Below the pieces are notes generated by a model that was not told the DNA's origin, searched no databases, and saw only the letters and a list, made by a program, of their open reading frames with translations. Shown here in pieces: positions 5,943 through 14,696 of a stretch of 27,080 nucleotides of DNA. A program made the translations under genes and the position numbers. The stretch comes from Gemmataceae bacterium. Its GTDB lineage: Bacteria; Planctomycetota; Planctomycetia; Gemmatales; Gemmataceae. The stretch is from assembly GCA_020847555.1 (NCBI GenBank), contig JADLBT010000111.1, forward strand, positions 1 to 27,080, read 5' to 3'. Position 1 is the stretch's first letter. Each line of letters opens with the position of its first letter.

Positions 5943-8042
5943 GTGGCGACCTTCGACCTGAGCCAGATCCGCAACCTCGGTATCATCGCCCACATCGATG
6001 CCGGCAAGACGACGACCACCGACCACGTCCTCTACTACGCCGGCGCCAAGCACAAACTCGGCGAGGTGGACAAGGGAACGACGGAAACCGACTACGACCC
6101 AGAGGAGCAGCAGCGCGGCATCACCATCTACAGCGCCTGCATCCCGTTCGCGTGGCGCGGCTGCACCGTCAACCTGATCGATACGCCGGGGCACGTCGAT
6201 TTCACCGCCGAGGTCGAGCGCTCCCTGCGTGTCCTCGACGGCGCCGTCGTCGTCTTCGACGCTCAGAAGGGGGTCGAGGCGCAGTCCGAGACGGTCTGGC
6301 GCCAGGCCGACAGGTACAACGTCCCGCGTCTCGTGTTCGTCAACAAGATGGACGTGGTCGGCGCCAACTTCGGGGCCGTCGTCGAGGAGGTCAAAGAGCG
6401 TCTCGAAGGCACCCCGGTCCCGGTCGCGATTCCCATCGGCAGCGGGTCGAGCAAGGACAGTCACAAGCCGTTCATCGGCATCATCGACCTGCTGGAACAG
6501 AAGGCGCTCTACTTCGACCCGGGCAACCAGGGCAAGACGTTCCGCACCGAGGCCGTCCCGGAGGAACTCGCCGGCGCGGTGCAGCGCTGGCGCGAGCGCC
6601 TGTTCGACGTGCTGACCCAGTGGGACGACGCCCTGGCGGCCGCCTACCTCGAGGGGACCGAGGTGCCGGTCGAGATGATTCGCCAGGCGCTGCGCGAGCA
6701 GACGCTGGCCCGGCGCATCCAGCCGGTGCTGTGCGGGTCCGGCCGCGAACACGCCGGCATTCAGCCGCTCATGGACGCGGTTGCGTGGTATCTCCCCAGC
6801 CCGCTCGACCGCCCGCCGGTCGTGGGCCGCAACCCGAAGACGGGCAAAGAGGAGAAGCGCAAACCGGACCCGAAGGAGCCATTCTGCGGACTGGTGTTCA
6901 AGATCGTCGCCGACACGCACGGCGACCTTTACTACCTCCGCATCTACTCCGGGACGCTCAAGGCCAACACCCGGCCGTGGAATCCGGGACGGCAGGTGAA
7001 GGAGTTCGCGAGCAAACTGTACCACGTCCAGGCCGACCCGCGCCACCGCGAGGACTTGCCGGTCGCCTACGCGGGCGACATCGTCGCGCTCATCGGCCCG
7101 AAGGACTCGATCACCGGCGACACGCTCTGCGACCTGCAACACCCGATCCTGCTGGAACAGATCCGCTTCGCCGAGGCGGTCGTCAGCCAGACGATCGAGC
7201 CGGAGTCGTCCGCCGACAAGGACAAGCTGGCGGACACCCTGAACCGGCTCAAGCGCGAGGATCCGACCTTCACCTGGCGGGAGGATTCGGAAACCGGCCA
7301 GACGCTGATGAGCGGGATGGGTCTGCTCCACCTGGAGGTCAAACGACACCGGATGGAGCGCGACTTCCGGCTGAAGGTGCGCGTCGGCAAGCCGCGCGTC
7401 AGCTACCGCGAAACGGTGCGCCGGCCGGTCCGCATCGAGGGCGAGTTCACGCGCCACATGGGCGGGGCGAACCTGTTCGCGAAGGTGAACGTCGCGTTCG
7501 AGCCGGCGAAGGACGGCAAGGGCGCGGTCACCGTCGAGAGCAAGGTGCCGGAGGAGACGCTCCCGTCGGAGTTCGTGCTGGCGGCTGAGCAGGGTATCCG
7601 CGGGGCGCTGTTGTCGGGCGAGCTGGGCTATCCGGTGATCAACGTCAAGGCGACGCTGACCGGCGGGCAGATGGACCAGGAAGCGTCCAACGAGGCGGCG
7701 TTCACGGGGGCCGGAGCCGACGCCGTCCACAAGGCGCTGCGCGACAACATGACGCTGCTGGAGCCAGTGATGCGCGTCGAGGTGACGATCCCGGAGGAGT
7801 ACCTGGGGGCGGTGCAGGGCGACCTGAACGCGCGACGCGCGGAGATCGCGAAGATCGATGCGCGCGGCAAGACGCGGATCATCGAGGCGCTGGTGCCGCT
7901 GCGGCGCATGTTCGACTATTCGGACCGGGTACGGAGTTTGACGCAAGGACGTGCGAGCTGGACGATGGAGCCGCGTGCCTATGCCCCGGTGCCCGACGAC
8001 ATGCAGCGCGCGATGCTGAGCGGCGAGGACATGGGCTGGTGA
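5943..8042 (+). CDS. fusA: translation elongation factor G, divergent (spdEFG/EF-G2-like features)
   Basis: A 699-residue, five-domain EF-G, normal in length. The GTPase motifs are intact: AHIDAGKT (16-23), RGITI, DTPGH (80-84) and NKMD (134-137). Several positions usually invariant in the housekeeping factor differ. Switch I reads TDYDPEEQQRGITI, NKMD is followed by V instead of R, and the domain III motif reads GMGLLHLE with Leu461 in place of Glu. The domain IV tip, which aligns without gaps to E. coli EF-G, has Asp578 where E. coli has the His important for translocation. Several segments (VNLIDTPGHVDFT, VFDAQKGVEAQ, RIYSGTL, TIEP) resemble mitochondrial EF-G2. The start is GTG at 5943, after a GAAGGGG motif. 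Its operon position argues for the main translocase; its sequence leaves recycling-type EF-G2 possible. Confidence 0.92.
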   Translation: MATFDLSQIRNLGIIAHIDAGKTTTTDHVLYYAGAKHKLGEVDKGTTETDYDPEEQQRGITIYSACIPFAWRGCTVNLIDTPGHVDFTAEVERSLRVLDGAVVVFDAQKGVEAQSETVWRQADRYNVPRLVFVNKMDVVGANFGAVVEEVKERLEGTPVPVAIPIGSGSSKDSHKPFIGIIDLLEQKALYFDPGNQGKTFRTEAVPEELAGAVQRWRERLFDVLTQWDDALAAAYLEGTEVPVEMIRQALREQTLARRIQPVLCGSGREHAGIQPLMDAVAWYLPSPLDRPPVVGRNPKTGKEEKRKPDPKEPFCGLVFKIVADTHGDLYYLRIYSGTLKANTRPWNPGRQVKEFASKLYHVQADPRHREDLPVAYAGDIVALIGPKDSITGDTLCDLQHPILLEQIRFAEAVVSQTIEPESSADKDKLADTLNRLKREDPTFTWREDSETGQTLMSGMGLLHLEVKRHRMERDFRLKVRVGKPRVSYRETVRRPVRIEGEFTRHMGGANLFAKVNVAFEPAKDGKGAVTVESKVPEETLPSEFVLAAEQGIRGALLSGELGYPVINVKATLTGGQMDQEASNEAAFTGAGADAVHKALRDNMTLLEPVMRVEVTIPEEYLGAVQGDLNARRAEIAKIDARGKTRIIEALVPLRRMFDYSDRVRSLTQGRASWTMEPRAYAPVPDDMQRAMLSGEDMGW

Positions 8043-8071
8043 CCGCCGGGCACCTCCGGGCTGATGGAACG

Positions 8072-9655
8072 CTACCAGTCCGGAGCGCCAGCGACAGGTT
8101 CCGGCGGCTGGGTGAAGTCGTAAATCAGGAAGGTCGTCGTCCGGGCGATGGGCTGGCGCCCCTGCAAGAAGCGGGGGACGGGAAAGTTGGACAGGCCGCC
8201 GTGCAGGTAGGTCGTGCCGACGGCGAGGTAGCGTCCGCGCTCCCGCGCCTGCAACTCCTCCGCGGACGGCACCCACAGCAGCTCCACCGGGCGCATGGCG
8301 AAGCGCTTCAGCGCCGGGTCGTTGCCGAAGTACCACACGTCCAGCGGCACCGCGCGGTGCCGCGCTTGCCAGGCCGCCAGCTCGCGCAGCCCCTGGCCCC
8401 AATCGTAGTTGGAATCGCTGAGCGCCAGATACCCCTTCGCGGTCCCGCCCCACAGCTCGTTGGTGAAGCAGAGCCCGTGCGGCCACACCTGCACCGCGCC
8501 GAGCGCCGACCAGCACAGCGCGCCGCCAACCGCCGCCCAGGCGCGCCGCCGCCACCGCCCCTCCAGGCCGTCCAGCCAGCGGGCCAGCGCGATCGCCACG
8601 CCGACAATGAGCAGCGCCACCGCCGGCAGGACGAACCGAATCCCGATCTGCAAACGATAGCCGGGACTCAGCGCCAGCAGAGCCAGGCCGGCCAGGAGGG
8701 GAACGTTCCACGAGCGGCGCGGCCGGACCGCCACCACGATGAGGCCGAGCACCAGCACGGGGAGCCCCACCTTGATGAGCACCGTCATCAGGAAGTAGTG
8801 CAGAAAGCCGGCCTCGCTGATCTCGCCCAGGAGAAAGGCCCGGCCGTGGCCCTGCGTGTTGTGACCGACCTGAAACGCGATGGCGTGGAGAGCCCGGAAC
8901 CCGCGACAGAAGACAAGGACCGGGATCATGGCGAGGATGCCGATTTGCACCAGATCCCACGTCGCGCGCAGCCAGCGCCGCCTCACCGTTGCTCCCCCGG
9001 CCTCCGTGGACGCCGGTCGGAGCAGGTGTCCCAGCTCCACCACGGCCAGGCAGACGGGGCCGAAGACGAGGGCGGAAACCTTCGCCAGCAGGGCCAGACC
9101 AGCAACGCCCGCCGGCAGCAGGACGCGCCGGAGCCAGCCCCGGTCACGCCCCGCCTCAAAAACGGCAAGCGACAGCAGCAGGCACGCCGCCAGCGCCAGG
9201 TCGGTCGTGACCAGGCTCGCGTGGCCGAGCAGAATCGGCTCAGCGGCGAGGAACGCCACCGCCAGCGCGGCCGCCGTCGGTCCGCCCCAGCGTCGCGCTA
9301 ACCAGCAGCCGGAGGCGAGCAGCACCCACCAGAAGACGAGCGTCCCCACCCGCGCCACCGGGAGCCAGGTGTCGAACTCGGCGTCGAGGTTGATGGGGCG
9401 GCCGCGGAGTGTCTCGCCCACGAGCAGCGGCAGCGTCTCCACAGCGGGGGGCAGGGGCATGCAGCCGGCCTGGAGCAACTCGCGCGGGTTGAGCTGGTGC
9501 CAGGCACGCAGGCCCGCCTCCAGGTAGAACGGCTCGTCCCAGGTCGGCCCGAGTCGCGCCCCGGCTGCCACGCACCACGCCGAGGACGCGGCGGCGCAAA
9601 CCAGGAACCACACCAGCAACCATTTCCGGCTTACCCAGTCCGCTCGTTCTGCCAC
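8072..9655 (-). CDS. GT-C type membrane glycosyltransferase (PMT/ArnT-like)
   Basis: A 527-residue polytopic membrane protein with about ten hydrophobic segments. The first extracytoplasmic loop has the acidic motif GPTWDEPFYL (Asp40, Glu41), the usual catalytic signature of GT-C transferases such as protein mannosyltransferases and ArnT, which use lipid-linked sugars. EPILLGHASLVTTDLALA also matches this superfamily. A soluble C-terminal domain (DSNYDWGQGLRELAAW onward) follows the membrane region. I chose the GTG at 9655 because GGAGGG precedes it. The last eight residues and the stop are encoded by a short repeat also found at 13497-13517, so the C-terminus may have been changed by a repeat. 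Acceptor and donor are unknown. It converges on fusA with a 29-nt gap. Confidence 0.75.
   Translation of the reverse strand: MAERADWVSRKWLLVWFLVCAAASSAWCVAAGARLGPTWDEPFYLEAGLRAWHQLNPRELLQAGCMPLPPAVETLPLLVGETLRGRPINLDAEFDTWLPVARVGTLVFWWVLLASGCWLARRWGGPTAAALAVAFLAAEPILLGHASLVTTDLALAACLLLSLAVFEAGRDRGWLRRVLLPAGVAGLALLAKVSALVFGPVCLAVVELGHLLRPASTEAGGATVRRRWLRATWDLVQIGILAMIPVLVFCRGFRALHAIAFQVGHNTQGHGRAFLLGEISEAGFLHYFLMTVLIKVGLPVLVLGLIVVAVRPRRSWNVPLLAGLALLALSPGYRLQIGIRFVLPAVALLIVGVAIALARWLDGLEGRWRRRAWAAVGGALCWSALGAVQVWPHGLCFTNELWGGTAKGYLALSDSNYDWGQGLRELAAWQARHRAVPLDVWYFGNDPALKRFAMRPVELLWVPSAEELQARERGRYLAVGTTYLHGGLSNFPVPRFLQGRQPIARTTTFLIYDFTQPPEPVAGAPDW
8073..8093. repeat. 21-nt repeat overlapping the 3' end of the GT-C gene
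   Basis: This segment contains CCGGAGCGCCAGCG and matches 13497-13517 at 20 of 21 bases. It supplies the last codons and stop of the GT-C gene (read on the minus strand). The other copy lies between the cardiolipin synthase gene and the next gene. Confidence 0.55.
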
Positions 9656-9908
9656 GCCTGCGCCCTCCTGGCACTTCACGGCAGGTGTATACCCCCCGGC
9701 AGCGCGGCGGGTCAAGATCGCCCCGCTTACGCACCGCGGATTGGCGCCGGGCGATGGTTTCCAGGAAGGGGATGCGTGGGACTGGCATGGACGGGCTCAC
9801 TTTGGTAGAAACGGGGCATCTCTCCAGCGGCCCGCGCCGGCGCGGTACATCACCCGTGACTTTCGGGCCGCTCCCGAGGAGCAGGTTATCCAGGGAAGAG
9901 GTCGCAGC

Positions 9909-11858
9909 ATGGATCCATTGGCGCTCGCCACCCAGGGGTTCGCCGCCGTCCAGGCCGAACCCGCGCTCAAGGAACAGGCCGTGAAATACCTGCGGCAGTG
10001 GCTGACCGGACCGGCTGTCGCCGCCTACCGGCCGCAGCTCGAATGGCTGATCCAGACGGAGCAGTGGACCGGCCTGCTCGACCGCTTCTATCAGATCCTC
10101 CCGTTCGGCACCGGCGGGCGGCGCGGCGCCGTTGGCATCGGCCCGAATCGGATGAACCTGTGGACGCTCGGCGCCTCCGTCCAGGGGCACTGCGAGTACC
10201 TCAAGGAGTCCTTCCCCGGCATCGAATCGCTGCATGTCGTCGTCGCCTACGACGTGCGCCAGTTCGAGGACCGCCGCAAGAACTACAACCCGGACCTGCC
10301 GAACCCGGTCCTCCACCTGCGCTCGAAAGACTTCGCGCAGTACGCCGTCGGCGTGTACGTCGCCAACGGCATCCACGCCCACATCCTGCCGGAGGATAGC
10401 CCGCGCTACCTCGCCACGCCCGAGCTGTCGTTCGCCATCCGCCAGCTCAAGGCCCACGGCGGGCTGAACATCTCCGCCTCGCACAACCCGCCCGACGACA
10501 ACGGCGGCAAGTTCTACGACGATCGCGGCGGCCAGCCAATCGCGCCCGACGACCAGATCATGGCCGACCTCGTCGAACAGGTGACGACGATTCGCCATCT
10601 GCCGTGGGCCGACGCGGTGCGCACCGGCCGGGTCCACTTCCTCGCGGAAGCGGTTCACGACGGCTACATCGACCTGTGCCGCCGGCAGTCGCTGGTTCCG
10701 CCGCCGCGCGGCGACGAGGTCAGGATCGTCTTCACTCCGCTGCACGGCGTCGGATCGATGACGGCGATGGAGGTGCTGGTCAAGCAGGGTTTCCGCGTGT
10801 TGCCGGTCGAGGAGCAGATGCGGCCGGACGGCCAGTTCCCGAACGTCACGCAGACGCCCAACCCGGAGGTGCCGGCGTCGATGGACCGGGCCGAGGCGCT
10901 GGCCCGGAAGGAGCACGCCGACCTGGTCCTCGCCACCGACCCGGACGCGGACCGCATCGGCGCCATGGCCGCCGTCAACACCGGGCGGCGCGGGCCGGCG
11001 GGCGATGACTGGCCGATGCAGCTGCTGAACGGCAACACGCTGGCCGCTCTGGTGACGCACTTCAAGCTGGAGAAACTGGCGGAGCGGGGGGAGATGCCGC
11101 CCTCGCCGATCGTGGTGCGGACGCTGGTGACAACCGGGCTGGTGACGCGCATCGCCCGGCACTTCGGGGCGCAGGTGATCGAGAACCTCCTCGTCGGGTT
11201 CAAGTACGTCGCCGACGTGCTCTGGCAACTGGAGCAGCACGGCGCCTACGAGGACGTCCGCGGCACGCCGGAGGATTTCGTCATCGCGTCCGAGGAGAGC
11301 CACGGTATCCTGGTGACGCCGCACATCCGCGACAAGGACGCTGGCGGGGCGGCCCTGCTGCTGGCCGAGATGGCGCTCGACCTGCGGCGGCGCGGCTGGT
11401 CGGTGCTCGACTACCTGGACGAGATCGAGCGCCGCTTCGGCTACTTCCGCACGGAGCTGCACACCATTACCATGACTGGGATCGAGGGCAAGCAGCGGAT
11501 GGCGCGGATGCTGGACCGGCTACGCGCCGAGCCGCCGCGGGAGATCGGCGGGCTGAAGGTAACGCAGGTCGAGGATCTGCGCCGCGAGGACTCGTGGCTG
11601 GGGCCGATAAAGGGAGCGACCGACGCGGCCGCGCGAAACTTCCTCATCTGGCGGTTCGGGGACCGGGGCCGCGTCGCCCTGCGGCCGAGCGGCACCGAGC
11701 CGAAGGCGAAGGCGTATGTCGAGGCGTGCTCAGCCCCGTGCCGGCCTGGCACGCCGTCGGCCGAGTGGGAGCAGATCCGGCGCGAGACTGACGAGGCGGC
11801 GCGGCGGCTAACCGTCGAGTTTGTCCGCACCGCGCTGGCGACCGCCGACGCTGGCTGA
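9909..11858 (+). CDS. phosphohexomutase (phosphoglucomutase/phosphomannomutase family)
   Basis: A 649-residue alpha-D-phosphohexomutase, longer than the typical 450-580, with insertions and an extended N-terminus. All four active-site signatures are present. The phosphoserine loop is ISASHNPPDDNGGK (Ser191). The Mg-binding loop is DPDADR (344-349). The sugar-binding loop is EESHG (462-466), and the phosphate-binding loop is RPSGTEPK (592-599). FGTGGRRG (66-73) near the start resembles the PGM2/phosphopentomutase-like branch. It is predicted to interconvert sugar 1- and 6-phosphates in the cytoplasm, feeding glycogen or envelope polysaccharide synthesis. The ATG at 9909 follows GGGAAGAGG; the open frame upstream has no family similarity. 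The 250-nt gap to the divergent GT-C gene contains no recognised gene. Confidence 0.88.
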   Translation: MDPLALATQGFAAVQAEPALKEQAVKYLRQWLTGPAVAAYRPQLEWLIQTEQWTGLLDRFYQILPFGTGGRRGAVGIGPNRMNLWTLGASVQGHCEYLKESFPGIESLHVVVAYDVRQFEDRRKNYNPDLPNPVLHLRSKDFAQYAVGVYVANGIHAHILPEDSPRYLATPELSFAIRQLKAHGGLNISASHNPPDDNGGKFYDDRGGQPIAPDDQIMADLVEQVTTIRHLPWADAVRTGRVHFLAEAVHDGYIDLCRRQSLVPPPRGDEVRIVFTPLHGVGSMTAMEVLVKQGFRVLPVEEQMRPDGQFPNVTQTPNPEVPASMDRAEALARKEHADLVLATDPDADRIGAMAAVNTGRRGPAGDDWPMQLLNGNTLAALVTHFKLEKLAERGEMPPSPIVVRTLVTTGLVTRIARHFGAQVIENLLVGFKYVADVLWQLEQHGAYEDVRGTPEDFVIASEESHGILVTPHIRDKDAGGAALLLAEMALDLRRRGWSVLDYLDEIERRFGYFRTELHTITMTGIEGKQRMARMLDRLRAEPPREIGGLKVTQVEDLRREDSWLGPIKGATDAAARNFLIWRFGDRGRVALRPSGTEPKAKAYVEACSAPCRPGTPSAEWEQIRRETDEAARRLTVEFVRTALATADAG

Positions 11859-11958
11859 GGTCGGACTGAGGAGCAGTGGTGCAGCAACGTCTGAGGGGAG
11901 CGGTTGACATCCGCAGCCGAGCGCCCCTGGCAGGCGGCCCCGAGCCCCGGAGGCTCCC

Positions 11959-13470
11959 GTGGATTGGCTGGCTCCCGACGAGCTGCTCAGTTGGCTACCC
12001 TACCTCGTCGCCATCGCCAACATGCTCATCACGGCGGCGACGATGGCGTGGGTGCTGATGACGAAGACCGACTCCACGTCGGCCGTCGCCTGGGGTCTGG
12101 TGATCGTCTTCCTGCCGTTCGTCGGCGCACTGCTGTTCTTCTTCTTCGGCTACCAGCACATCAACCGTCCGCTCAGGCGCAAACGGCGCCACAAGCTCGG
12201 TTACATGCAGCTCTATCCGCGCCGCCCATCCCTGGACTCGGCCCAGCTGACGCCCCGCTGCGACGGCTCGGCGGAGGGGGACGGCGGACGGCGCGGGTCG
12301 CTCCCCGAACGAATGGCGTGGCTCGCGGACAGGTTCGGTGCCCACCCGCTGACGCAGGGGAACGACGTTGCGTTCTACCACGAGGGCCGCCCGGCGTTCG
12401 ACGCGATGCTAGCCGCCATCCGCTCCGCCCGGCACCACGTCCATCTGCAAACGTTCATCTTCCGCACCGACGCCTGCGGCGCCGCGTTCCTCGACGCCCT
12501 GACGGCGAAGGCGAAGGAGGGGGTGAAGGTACGGCTGCTGTTCGACGCGATGGGGTCGCACAACCTGTGGCCGTCGCGACTGCACGCCCTCCACGCGGCC
12601 GGCGGACACAGCAGCGTCTTCCTGCCCGTCAACCCGTTCCGCCGCCGGTTCCAGATCAACATGCGCAACCACCGCAAGATCCTGGTGGTGGACGGCAACG
12701 TCGGCTTCGTCGGCGGGCTGAACATCGGCGACGAGTACCTCGGACTGGCGCCGCGGTTTGGATTCTGGCGCGACACCCACATGCGCCTGCGCGGTCCGGT
12801 CGTGGCCGACCTGCAGCGCGTGTTCGCCGAGGACTGGAACTTCGCCTCCGGCGAGCGACTGATCGAGCCGGGCGGCAAGGACACGGACCGCGATTACTAC
12901 CAGCCGGCCGACGCGGGCGGGGCGTACCTGGCGCAGGTCATCGATTCCGGGCCGGATCGGGAGATGAAAGGGATTCGCGATATCTACTTCTCGGCGATCC
13001 TGAACGCTCGCCGCCGCCTCTGGATCGCGTCCCCGTACTTCATCCCCGACGCCGGGCTGCGCGACGCGCTGCGCCACGCCGGCTACCTCGGCGTGGATGT
13101 GCGCCTGCTCTGTCAGTACCGGCCCGACAAGTGGCTCCCGCAGTACGCGGCGCAGTACTACTGGGCCGAGATGCTTCACGCCGGTGTGAAGGTGTACCAG
13201 TACACGCGCGGCATGATGCACGCCAAGGTCGTGCTCGCGGACGACGACTGGGCGTCGGTCGGGACCGCCAACCTGGACAACCGCAGCCTGCACCTGAACT
13301 TTGAGGTGAATTGCCTGCTGTACTCGCGGCAGGCGGTCGAGGAGCTGGAGCGGGCGTTTCTGCACGACCTGACGACGGCCATCTGTCTGGACCGGGCGGT
13401 GTATGCGCGTCGGCCGTTCGCCGCGCGGTTGCTGGAGAACGCCTGCCGGCTGCTATCGCCCGTGCTGTAA
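11959..13470 (+). CDS. cardiolipin synthase-type phospholipase D
   Basis: A 503-residue protein with two N-terminal transmembrane helices (about 13-35 and 43-64), the PLDc_N region seen in bacterial cardiolipin synthases, followed by two PLD domains. The two HKD motifs are complete: HRKILVVD (His238, Lys240, Asp245) and HAKVVLAD (His421, Lys423, Asp428). Each is followed by the expected GGLNIGDEY or VGTANLDNRS. The expected role is transfer of a phosphatidyl group between two phosphatidylglycerol molecules to make cardiolipin at the inner membrane. The start is a GTG preceded by CGGAGG. Residues 90-125 form a charged linker. It lies 100 bases after the phosphohexomutase gene on the same strand, with a GC-rich hairpin downstream. 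Confidence 0.88.
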   Translation: MDWLAPDELLSWLPYLVAIANMLITAATMAWVLMTKTDSTSAVAWGLVIVFLPFVGALLFFFFGYQHINRPLRRKRRHKLGYMQLYPRRPSLDSAQLTPRCDGSAEGDGGRRGSLPERMAWLADRFGAHPLTQGNDVAFYHEGRPAFDAMLAAIRSARHHVHLQTFIFRTDACGAAFLDALTAKAKEGVKVRLLFDAMGSHNLWPSRLHALHAAGGHSSVFLPVNPFRRRFQINMRNHRKILVVDGNVGFVGGLNIGDEYLGLAPRFGFWRDTHMRLRGPVVADLQRVFAEDWNFASGERLIEPGGKDTDRDYYQPADAGGAYLAQVIDSGPDREMKGIRDIYFSAILNARRRLWIASPYFIPDAGLRDALRHAGYLGVDVRLLCQYRPDKWLPQYAAQYYWAEMLHAGVKVYQYTRGMMHAKVVLADDDWASVGTANLDNRSLHLNFEVNCLLYSRQAVEELERAFLHDLTTAICLDRAVYARRPFAARLLENACRLLSPVL

Positions 13471-13496
13471 CGCCCCGCGCGTCCTCATCGTCTCCC

Positions 13497-13517
13497 TACC
13501 AGCCCGGAGCGCCAGCG
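13497..13517. repeat. 21-nt repeat, second copy
   Basis: Matches 8073-8093 at 20 of 21 bases and contains CCGGAGCGCCAGCG. It runs into the hairpin at 13511-13529. Confidence 0.55.
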
Positions 13518-13529
13518 CCGGGCGCTGGC
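13511..13529 (+). terminator. candidate terminator hairpin after the cardiolipin synthase gene
   Basis: GCCAGCGCC and GGCGCTGGC pair almost without a loop (realistically 8 bp around CGG). It lies about 40 bases after the stop codon in the gap before a convergent small gene. No T-tract follows. Confidence 0.4.
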
Positions 13530-13544
13530 AGGGCAAGCATCCGT

Positions 13545-13667
13545 TCAGGGGGTGAGCCGGGGCAGCATGGCAATCAGCCAGATCAGCCCGCCGACGAACG
13601 CCGACACCACGATGAACCCGAACGGGCACGATCGTTCCGCCGGAGCAGCAGGGGTATCCGTTTCCAT
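13545..13667 (-). CDS. very small single-pass membrane protein (hypothetical)
   Basis: A 40-residue open frame starting METDTPAAPAERSCPFG. It has one clear hydrophobic helix (about 16-35: FIVVSAFVGGLIWLIAML) and a short LPRLTP tail. The arrangement of charged, Pro-rich N-terminus, Cys-Pro-Phe-Gly and one membrane helix looks like a genuine small membrane protein. The ribosome binding site is weak (CAGG about ten bases upstream). The frame stays open further upstream, but that part runs through a palindromic repeat and is unlikely to be coding. Function unknown. Confidence 0.5.
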   Translation of the reverse strand: METDTPAAPAERSCPFGFIVVSAFVGGLIWLIAMLPRLTP

Positions 13668-13755
13668 CGCACACCTGATCCGTGTCTCAGGGCAACCGAG
13701 GGGGAAGTCTCTCCCCAACTCTAGCTTACGGTGTCTCGCATGGCCAATGTCACGA

Positions 13756-13816
13756 CGAGCGGCGTGGCGCCAGCCTGCCGGAACACCGTACCGGCGGACT
13801 GCCGCCACGCCGCTCG
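13756..13816. repeat. 61-nt palindrome (26-nt arms, 9-nt loop)
   Basis: Arms 13756-13781 and 13791-13816 pair at 23 of 26 positions, and the outer 14 bp (CGAGCGGCGTGGCG) pair perfectly. It lies just downstream of the exported unknown protein ending at 13858 (minus strand), so it could end that transcript. The length and mismatches look more like a REP-type repeat. No T-tract. Confidence 0.6.
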
Positions 13817-13857
13817 CCAAAGGGTAACAGTGGTTACACGGGACTCAGGAATGGCTA

Positions 13858-14661
13858 TTACTCGGACTCGAGCACCCGGAGCGGAAACGTCACCCGGGCG
13901 GTCTTTTTCGCCAGTCGGTCCGTCGCGACCACCTCGACCGTGAACCGGCCGGCCCGGTTGAGCGTCAGCCCGAACTGCATCGGCAAGATACGTTCGGTTT
14001 CCCGCACTCCGCTGTTGGCGCGGCCGGTCAGCGGAACCGGCATCGTCGCCTGGCCCTTCTCGTTCAGCACGCGCAACGTTATGTCGAGGTCCGGCTGCTT
14101 CTTCTCCTTGTCGCGGGCGAAGCCGACGGCCGCGAAGTTGACGTACAGCGTTTCGCCGATCACACCTACCGGGGCGGTCGGCACCTGCGCGTCGCGGTCC
14201 GCGAACGTCCCGACCCGGACCAGGCCGAAGTCCGGCGGCCGGATCTTGCCCTGGGCCTGGAACACGGCCTTCCGGCCGGAGACGCGGTCCTCGACCGTCA
14301 CCTTCAGGCTGCACACTCCCTTGGGAGTGTCGAACGGCACCTCCAGGCTGGCAGCGCACGGCATCGTGTCCCCGCCGAGGGAGTTCTGGGCGACGGCGTT
14401 GGTCGGTCCGAGCCGAAAGAGGGGCTGGCCGGCCGCGTCCGCGATCTCGACCAGCAGGCTGTACGACGCCCGGCCGTTGGCGTCGAACGTCATCCCCTTG
14501 ATGTCGAAGCGGAAGTGAAACACGTCCCCGGGCAACCCGCCCTCGCCCTTGGGGCGGAGTGCGCCCAGGTATCCGAAGGTGGCGCGGGGGTTGACGATTT
14601 GCAGTTTCCCCCCGGCGGGGGGCTGGGCCACAGTGAGCAGGCACGCAAGCGCGGTCCACAT
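13858..14661 (-). CDS. exported protein of unknown function, beta-rich
   Basis: A 267-residue protein with a short signal-like N-terminus (MWTALACLLTVAQPPAGG). The body is rich in beta-type segments: FHFRFDIKGMTFDANGRASY, CSLKVTVEDRVSGRKAVFQ and FTVEVVATDRLAKKTARVTF. These resemble immunoglobulin-like or carbohydrate/adhesion-type beta sandwiches, but I recognise no named family. The ATG at 14661 is preceded by GAGGA. The frame is open upstream to 15201, but that extension overlaps the next gene antiparallel in frame and has no support. It is 35 bases downstream of another exported unknown protein on the same strand, so the two are probably co-transcribed. Confidence 0.7.
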   Translation of the reverse strand: MWTALACLLTVAQPPAGGKLQIVNPRATFGYLGALRPKGEGGLPGDVFHFRFDIKGMTFDANGRASYSLLVEIADAAGQPLFRLGPTNAVAQNSLGGDTMPCAASLEVPFDTPKGVCSLKVTVEDRVSGRKAVFQAQGKIRPPDFGLVRVGTFADRDAQVPTAPVGVIGETLYVNFAAVGFARDKEKKQPDLDITLRVLNEKGQATMPVPLTGRANSGVRETERILPMQFGLTLNRAGRFTVEVVATDRLAKKTARVTFPLRVLESE

Positions 14662-14696
14662 GGCGGTCTGTCCTCGCGGATCGTCGGTGATGGGAG

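Noticed and set aside
5166..8960. A 1264-codon open frame on the minus strand across the str operon
   Set aside because: It is antisense to rpsG and fusA, which are certain genes; its composition is the Arg/Val/Leu/Gln-rich pattern of a GC-rich shadow frame, and it passes through the palindrome.
9832..9845. Perfect 14-nt palindrome CCGCGCCGGCGCGG upstream of the phosphohexomutase
   Set aside because: Short, all G/C and self-complementary by composition; plausible by chance in GC-rich DNA and without a linked feature.
9240..11462. A 740-codon minus-strand frame across the phosphohexomutase gene
   Set aside because: Antisense to a gene with all four active-site motifs, and partly overlapping the GT-C gene in another frame.
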